Shown here piece by piece: positions 33,621 through 38,248 of a stretch of 38,248 bases of DNA (within the stretch, counting starts at the first letter, position 1; every line of letters starts with the position of its first letter). The stretch comes from Desulfobacteraceae bacterium (lineage in GTDB: Bacteria; Desulfobacterota; Desulfobacteria; Desulfobacterales; Desulfobacteraceae), in the NCBI GenBank assembly GCA_004796375.1, contig QZLA01000104.1, positions 1 through 38,248 of the forward strand. Reading direction: 5' to 3'. Below the pieces are notes generated by a model. It did not search any database. It was not told the origin of the DNA and saw only the letters and a list, made by a program, of their open reading frames with translations. A program made the translations under genes and the position numbers.

Positions 33621-36098
33621 TTATTCATTGTCTATGGGTTGAAGATTGGCACCGCACATGCCTTTGGTCTGGCTTCCGTATAGATAAAAACCGCCGATGC
33701 GCTTTGCCGGGTCATTGGTTTTAAACAGGATATGGGAGATGTTCTGGCTTTCACCGGCAAACAACATGGCATTATTGTAAACGACGTACTGCCCGGGTGC
33801 CAGCGTAACGGGATCAGGCGTCACACCCAGCTGTTGACCGAAGTTCTCATAGGCCTCCATGATAACGGTAACCGCTGTTTCCCCTGGATTGAAAATGCCG
33901 ATGCCGGTCCACCAGTCCCCTCCCTGTGTGTTGTGGGGCAGTAACAGTGTCGAACCGTAATCCGCATCCACCATCAGTGGGATGGTCACATTGTCCGTAT
34001 AACTTACGGAATGGTAGGCATAATATCCTGAAATATCCGCTGTGGACGTTACGGTTACAATCGACCGGTAATACGGATCAGACGAGCTGCCTTCAAAATA
34101 GGCGTCCAGACTGATAACTTGTTTTGTTTTCGGAGCCATGTTAACAGTCAGATCGGTTGTGGTATCCGTACCAGCCATTTTCCGGTGAATAACCACCGCT
34201 GCCGATGCGGTACCATGGTTGATCAGAACGAGTTCACTGTTCCATTTTTCACTGAACGGTATATGGGGAATGACCTGAATGTCACTGGTCACCGGTACGG
34301 CAAAATTGGTTTCAAGGGTGGTTCCTTTGGTCATATATTGAAATGCAGAGATCTCTTCATCCCCGTTTTTTCCCTTGATCTCTATCCAGCCATTATCGGG
34401 CATGCTGCTGAACGGTGTCCTGCCGGGTGCAAAATAGTAGGACTGCCTGGCACCCAGTGTAATGGGTGTGGTTTTGAATATTTTTGCAGCGGAACTATAT
34501 ACCGTTGCCGTTATCGCAGCATCCTGGCTGCCTTCATTGATTATATATCCGAACATACGCTTATCTGCCTGATATTCCTCAACAGAGTCAGGAAGCGCAA
34601 TGTGATGTCCTTTGTAGTGCCCCTGGGTCAAACTGGCCACGCCATCATCTATCCCAATGAGGTTGACCGGACCAATGGGTCCGGATGACGAAATCCGGGC
34701 ATATAACACTTCGGACAGCTCATGCTGCCTTGCTGGCAGGCTTGAAAAGGTGAATTTTCTCTTTTCACCCGGTGCCAGTTCAAGCGGACCCAACAATGTG
34801 TGAATGGGCCGCCCATCTGAAGAATATGTAGTGAATGTAACATTCTTCATTGGCTCAGTCGAATAATTGGTAATTGAAAATCCCGACCAGGGGCCATCCT
34901 TGGGAATATACGGAATGGTCACACTGTTGGTTGCATACTGATCATAGACCACCTGATAGATGCCGGGAATGTCATACTGATCCTTGGAAACCACGACCCG
35001 GTAGGGCGGATTCTGTGCACTGATACGGATTGACGCCGATGTCACATCAGTCAGGGCGTAGCTGTCGATCATGAGATCTTTGGAGTCATATACGGTAACC
35101 TCAGCCTGATCCCCCCCACCGTCCAGCAGCATAATATCAAGGGTCAACAAATCCCCCGGATCTGCAAAGAGGGTGTAGGTATCTTCATCCATCAGCACCA
35201 GATTAAATGTTCCGGGTGCAATGGCTACCGGAGTATGGCCGTTCTCAAGCTCATCATCCTTTGATTGCGCAATCTGTCTGACAAGATCATAATTGGCATC
35301 CGGGACCTGACTGCCGGCAGACAATGAGAAATAAAGCTGCTCGGGATGGGCAACAACACTGTCTTCGGTCCACTCTCCACCCGTTATCTCGTTGTCCGGT
35401 CCTAAAAAGAGATTATATGTATACCGTTGAAATTCCTCTTCTGTGCCGATAAAATCGGGATGTACAAAATCATCTGCGTAATAGATATCAACCGTCACCG
35501 ATTCCACACGGTCATCAATCGTGCTGGTCATGTCATATCGATATATCGGATACTGCCAGACCTCTTCACCGGCTTCAATATCAGCGATAAATGCTTTCTT
35601 CTCATCTTTGATATATTTCAGCAACCACAGGTGAAATTCAGCAGGCTGAGACCCATTCCCCCATATCGCTATATCATCGGAATGCATCAGGGTCAGCAAC
35701 CCCTTTTTATCGCCCACCCTGAAGATGATATTATTGTTTGATGAGGGTAGAATATCATAATTCTCAGTGGAGGCGGCCAGGGCCCAATGACCGCAATGGC
35801 CGTACCAGTAAGGATGAACCTCAGAGCAGAACTGGTTGGTATACCACATGGTTGACGGTCCCGGGTAATAACCGGATATATACTGGTCATATTTTTCCAG
35901 AGGAGACGGGTGTCCGTAATAATCCTGGCCTGTCCCGAGACCGCACCCGTTATAGGGCCACCAGTATCCCGACCAGGGAATACTCTCTGTATTCTGGCTT
36001 TCTGTGACTGCTGAAGCCAGTGGTGCCCATACGAACACACACAATAAACATGTCAGTAAGATTTGATAACCTGTAACAAACCGATATTTCATAATCAT
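33621..36098 (-). CDS. Secreted transglutaminase-elicitor-like protein with beta repeats
   Basis: An 825-residue exported protein. The signal peptide ends near residue 30 (PLASA). Residues 38-110 have PWSGYWWPYNGCGLG, SPLEKYDQY, FCSEV and WYGHCGHWALAAS, closely resembling the transglutaminase elicitor domain, whose catalytic Cys lies in a GLCHGW-type motif; here Cys102. From about residue 390 there are several beta-sandwich repeats with phrases such as IPYIPKDGPWSGFSITNYS and GGDWWTGIGIFNPGET, related to the small secreted proteins at 7004-8081. Cross-linking of surface proteins is a possible function, inferred from the domain. Active-site His and Asp could not be assigned by eye. Confidence 0.78.
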   Translation of the reverse strand: MIMKYRFVTGYQILLTCLLCVFVWAPLASAVTESQNTESIPWSGYWWPYNGCGLGTGQDYYGHPSPLEKYDQYISGYYPGPSTMWYTNQFCSEVHPYWYGHCGHWALAASTENYDILPSSNNNIIFRVGDKKGLLTLMHSDDIAIWGNGSQPAEFHLWLLKYIKDEKKAFIADIEAGEEVWQYPIYRYDMTSTIDDRVESVTVDIYYADDFVHPDFIGTEEEFQRYTYNLFLGPDNEITGGEWTEDSVVAHPEQLYFSLSAGSQVPDANYDLVRQIAQSKDDELENGHTPVAIAPGTFNLVLMDEDTYTLFADPGDLLTLDIMLLDGGGDQAEVTVYDSKDLMIDSYALTDVTSASIRISAQNPPYRVVVSKDQYDIPGIYQVVYDQYATNSVTIPYIPKDGPWSGFSITNYSTEPMKNVTFTTYSSDGRPIHTLLGPLELAPGEKRKFTFSSLPARQHELSEVLYARISSSGPIGPVNLIGIDDGVASLTQGHYKGHHIALPDSVEEYQADKRMFGYIINEGSQDAAITATVYSSAAKIFKTTPITLGARQSYYFAPGRTPFSSMPDNGWIEIKGKNGDEEISAFQYMTKGTTLETNFAVPVTSDIQVIPHIPFSEKWNSELVLINHGTASAAVVIHRKMAGTDTTTDLTVNMAPKTKQVISLDAYFEGSSSDPYYRSIVTVTSTADISGYYAYHSVSYTDNVTIPLMVDADYGSTLLLPHNTQGGDWWTGIGIFNPGETAVTVIMEAYENFGQQLGVTPDPVTLAPGQYVVYNNAMLFAGESQNISHILFKTNDPAKRIGGFYLYGSQTKGMCGANLQPIDNE

Positions 36099-36108
36099 AT
36101 CTCTTAAA

Positions 36109-36813
36109 TTACTTTCTCCAGGATTTGGTCAATGGTGTCTCTTCATACAGCCACCACTTACTGGTGGGACGATCCACCCAAAGCTGCTCACAAATCAACT
36201 GTTTGTAGGGATCATTGATACGGATCATCACCAACGGTTCAAGCGCATTGATAGCCGCTTGATGGGAAAAAAACCGAGGGTCAAGCATTTCGAGCTCAAT
36301 TGCTTCATCAATTGTTATGGTTTGAACGTCGCACGAATAAATCTTGACAAATTGTCGACCTCCGGCAGTAATCGCTGATTTAAGCGTATTCAAGGCCTTT
36401 GCCTCCGTCACATCATAAATCAGTGCCGGGGCCGGGAATCCGGTGGGTGGAACCAGCAGTCCTTTTGAGTTTTCAATGATCCGGTCCGCCTGGTCCATCA
36501 AAAGGAAGGCTGATTCAGGGTAATCATTCATGGGAAAGGGGTATTCCACTTGAAACTGCACTTCACCATTTATGACATAATCAAGGGATACCCGATTTTC
36601 AGACACATCAGGCTTGACCTGCCAAACCACCACCGGACCAAGGGGCGCCTGTTTGGGATCCGTATAGCGAGTTTCAATTTCAAGCGCTCCCGTGGGATTA
36701 AAGTGGTTACCGGCAGTCACAGACACAGGTGAATGAAACACAATAAAAGCCGTAATCATCCATTTCATGAACAACCCCATCGGTCTTTTATGTTTCAGTT
36801 TTCCCGTTACCAT
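36109..36813 (-). CDS. Exported protein of unknown function
   Basis: A 234-residue protein with an N-terminal membrane or signal segment (GLFMKWMITAFIVFHSPVSVTA). The mature part includes strand-like stretches and a Cys-containing segment (FVKIYSCDVQTITI), and ends KWWLYEETPLTKSW. I recognise no family. It has AGGGAAG six bases before the ATG and is the first gene of the minus-strand unit with the transglutaminase-like, CxxCH and sulfotransferase genes. A partner in the same surface system is inferred from position only. Confidence 0.65.
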   Translation of the reverse strand: MVTGKLKHKRPMGLFMKWMITAFIVFHSPVSVTAGNHFNPTGALEIETRYTDPKQAPLGPVVVWQVKPDVSENRVSLDYVINGEVQFQVEYPFPMNDYPESAFLLMDQADRIIENSKGLLVPPTGFPAPALIYDVTEAKALNTLKSAITAGGRQFVKIYSCDVQTITIDEAIELEMLDPRFFSHQAAINALEPLVMIRINDPYKQLICEQLWVDRPTSKWWLYEETPLTKSWRK

Positions 36814-36839
36814 TCGTTCTTCCCTTGCTTGAAATAAAA

Positions 36840-36865
36840 CAGGGGGCTTTATAAAAAGCCCCCTG
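36840..36865 (-). terminator. Strong terminator of the terminal gene
   Basis: CAGGGGGCTTT at 36840-36850 and AAAGCCCCCTG at 36855-36865 are a perfect 11-bp stem with a four-base loop. On the minus strand GTTTTATTTC follows. It ends transcription of the gene at 36915 onward and shields the unit starting at 36813. Confidence 0.88.
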
Positions 36866-36914
36866 CCATATGATCATCTAACAGTTAGATTCGTGAGAAT
36901 CTTCAGAATCTACA

Positions 36915-38248
36915 TTAGATTCCGAGGAGACGACAAATGTAACCAAAAGACTGACCGCTGCTGGGTTCTACGATCCAAGCAGATCCGTCAACTGCGAAGC
37001 TCGCGCTAACCTGAGCCCAGCACTTGGCATCACCCCAAGTTCCGCCGCCAACAGTGGCAACCGGAGTTACAGGAATGTCAACCAGAGCAGAAACAAACAT
37101 TCTACCTGCCATGACAGCTGTGGAGTTAGATACGAAAACGTCACCGTCTTCTTCGTAGAAGGTTGCTGTAAAGGTACCGTCAGTCATACCAACGTTGTCA
37201 ACGATCATGACGTTGACGAAAGCACCAGTGCTCTTAGCAAAGTACGGATACAGTGCAGTACCAGTCTGTGCATCAGGCTTACAGCATGCTGCTTCAGAGA
37301 TATCCCAGGTACCGGTGAAGATCGTACCGCAAGGCGCTTTGCTCAGGGTTACTCTTACAGAGAGTGCACCGGAAAGCGTGCTGTCCTGCAGGATGGCCGG
37401 CAGGTTGATGTACAGGAAGTCATCAGATGCACCCAGACCGAGGGTAACACCATCATCACCACCAGCAACAACTCTTACCGCTCTGTTGGCAGGATCGATG
37501 AAGCAGTCATCATCATAAACAGCATTAACCGGGTCACCATCTACATCATAGTACGCATAAGTACCGATGGCCATACCAGTAGAGTTGGTGGCATTACATG
37601 CGTCAGTGGCATTGGTGAAACCTTCAGTCAGGATGTCGCCATTAGACCAGTATGCACCGAATTCACCCATTACACCGTCAACCAGAATGTCAAGAGTAAC
37701 ATTGTAGTTTACAGCTTCGAACGGGCTGCCGTTGGCAGTTCTGATGATAATCTTGTTGTTCTGATGGATCTCAGTCAGGTAGTTATTACAGAAACCGTCA
37801 AAAGGAGCGTTTTCCATTTCGTTTTCAATGGGTGTACAAGTTACAGTGATGCCCTGTCCACCAGCACCTTCACATACAGTTCTGCCAAGTACTCTACCTT
37901 TACATTCTTCGAACAGGTAGGAGTTGGATTCTACAACGTGAGCAATCTGGGGATCTGAGGGTAACCAAGTGTATTTGTCACCCTTAGAGTCAAAGTTGCC
38001 GTCGAATGTAGTGATGGAAGCCGGCATCTGAGAAACGTCGATACAAAGCGTGTTGTCTGCTTTGTCAGCAACAACCTGGTAGTTACCGAATGCATCCGGT
38101 ACGAACAGACCGGTATCAGTCGTCGGTACATAAACGGCCTGATCCAGGAATGCAAAGGTCATTTTTTCGGTATCAGGGTCTGCGCCGTGCAGGAAAGTTG
38201 CTTCGATAGTGGGATCTGCGCCGAATACGGAACCATCATAAGTCAGAA
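36915..38248 (-). CDS. Cys-rich probable exported protein (5' end outside window)
   Basis: The frame is open to the window edge; the first ATG inside it (38162) is probably internal because 28 in-frame codons continue upstream without a stop. The visible 444 residues contain at least 12 Cys (for example FEECKG, TVCEGAGG, AACCKPD, AKCW), several NxT/S sites and a mostly strand-like composition, all consistent with an extracellular or surface protein. Codons end more often in T (GTT, ACT, GCT, CCT) than in neighbouring genes, which favour C, as expected for a highly expressed gene. It resembles no named family I know; an abundant surface-layer or fibre protein is a guess. Confidence 0.7.
   Translation of the reverse strand, partial: LTYDGSVFGADPTIEATFLHGADPDTEKMTFAFLDQAVYVPTTDTGLFVPDAFGNYQVVADKADNTLCIDVSQMPASITTFDGNFDSKGDKYTWLPSDPQIAHVVESNSYLFEECKGRVLGRTVCEGAGGQGITVTCTPIENEMENAPFDGFCNNYLTEIHQNNKIIIRTANGSPFEAVNYNVTLDILVDGVMGEFGAYWSNGDILTEGFTNATDACNATNSTGMAIGTYAYYDVDGDPVNAVYDDDCFIDPANRAVRVVAGGDDGVTLGLGASDDFLYINLPAILQDSTLSGALSVRVTLSKAPCGTIFTGTWDISEAACCKPDAQTGTALYPYFAKSTGAFVNVMIVDNVGMTDGTFTATFYEEDGDVFVSNSTAVMAGRMFVSALVDIPVTPVATVGGGTWGDAKCWAQVSASFAVDGSAWIVEPSSGQSFGYICRLLGI

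Noticed and set aside
1-38248. CRISPR arrays, tRNA or rRNA genes, transposases, integrases
   Set aside because: I looked for direct repeats with spacers, cloverleaf ends and transposase motifs and found none.

Overview
The window looks like a chromosome segment from an anaerobic deltaproteobacterium, most likely Desulfobacterota/Desulfobacterales. This is inferred from the Gram-negative envelope genes (lptE, murJ, an ABC-2 O-antigen-type exporter), the moderate base composition, the many secreted repeat proteins and a UGA-encoded selenoprotein. I could run no database search, so the lineage is an inference.

Layout. 1-165 is the tail of a secreted protein. 240-5145 is a tryptophan-biosynthesis unit: a likely promoter beside a perfect inverted repeat, a Trp-rich leader peptide with a three-way attenuator, then trpE-trpG-trpD-trpC-trpF; trpB and trpA are not here. 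5154-8081 holds a membrane-anchored LysM protein (minus strand), then a SUMF1/formylglycine-enzyme-like protein and two small secreted paralogues. 8293-10488 is a long KamA-type radical SAM protein. 10521-12768 (minus) encodes a TPR-like protein, an FtsB/DivIC-like protein and MurJ. rpsT is divergent from murJ, and lptE and leuS converge on rpsT.

16629-30683 is a surface-glycan assembly and export locus, almost all on the minus strand. Transcription begins with a methyltransferase, a Wzm-like permease and a Wzt-like ATPase with two complete nucleotide-binding domains in one chain. Next comes a 1522-residue protein combining an N-terminal methyltransferase, a coiled coil and three glycosyltransferase modules, followed by further GT4, GT2, sulfotransferase and methyltransferase genes. 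A hexapeptide acyltransferase lies on the opposite strand. Together these suggest an ABC-transporter-exported glycan that is sulfated, methylated and perhaps acylated, with a coiled coil that could set chain length.

30954-32400 (plus) is a two-gene unit that simple ORF calling splits. Its first gene has an in-frame UGA in a CxxU motif, followed by a hairpin that closely resembles a bacterial SECIS, so it is very probably an exported UshA-like selenoprotein; a small lipoprotein follows. 32407-36813 (minus) encodes four mostly exported proteins: an unknown secreted protein, an 825-residue protein with a transglutaminase-elicitor-like domain, a single-CxxCH protein and a sulfotransferase. The window ends inside a Cys-rich probable exported protein (36915 to the edge) with codon use unlike its neighbours and a strong terminator.

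Main points for a second look: the selenoprotein, the methyltransferase/coiled-coil/glycosyltransferase fusion with exact 33-bp repeats, the double-NBD exporter ATPase, the trp attenuator, a probable frameshift at the murJ start, and a recurring family of secreted domains.
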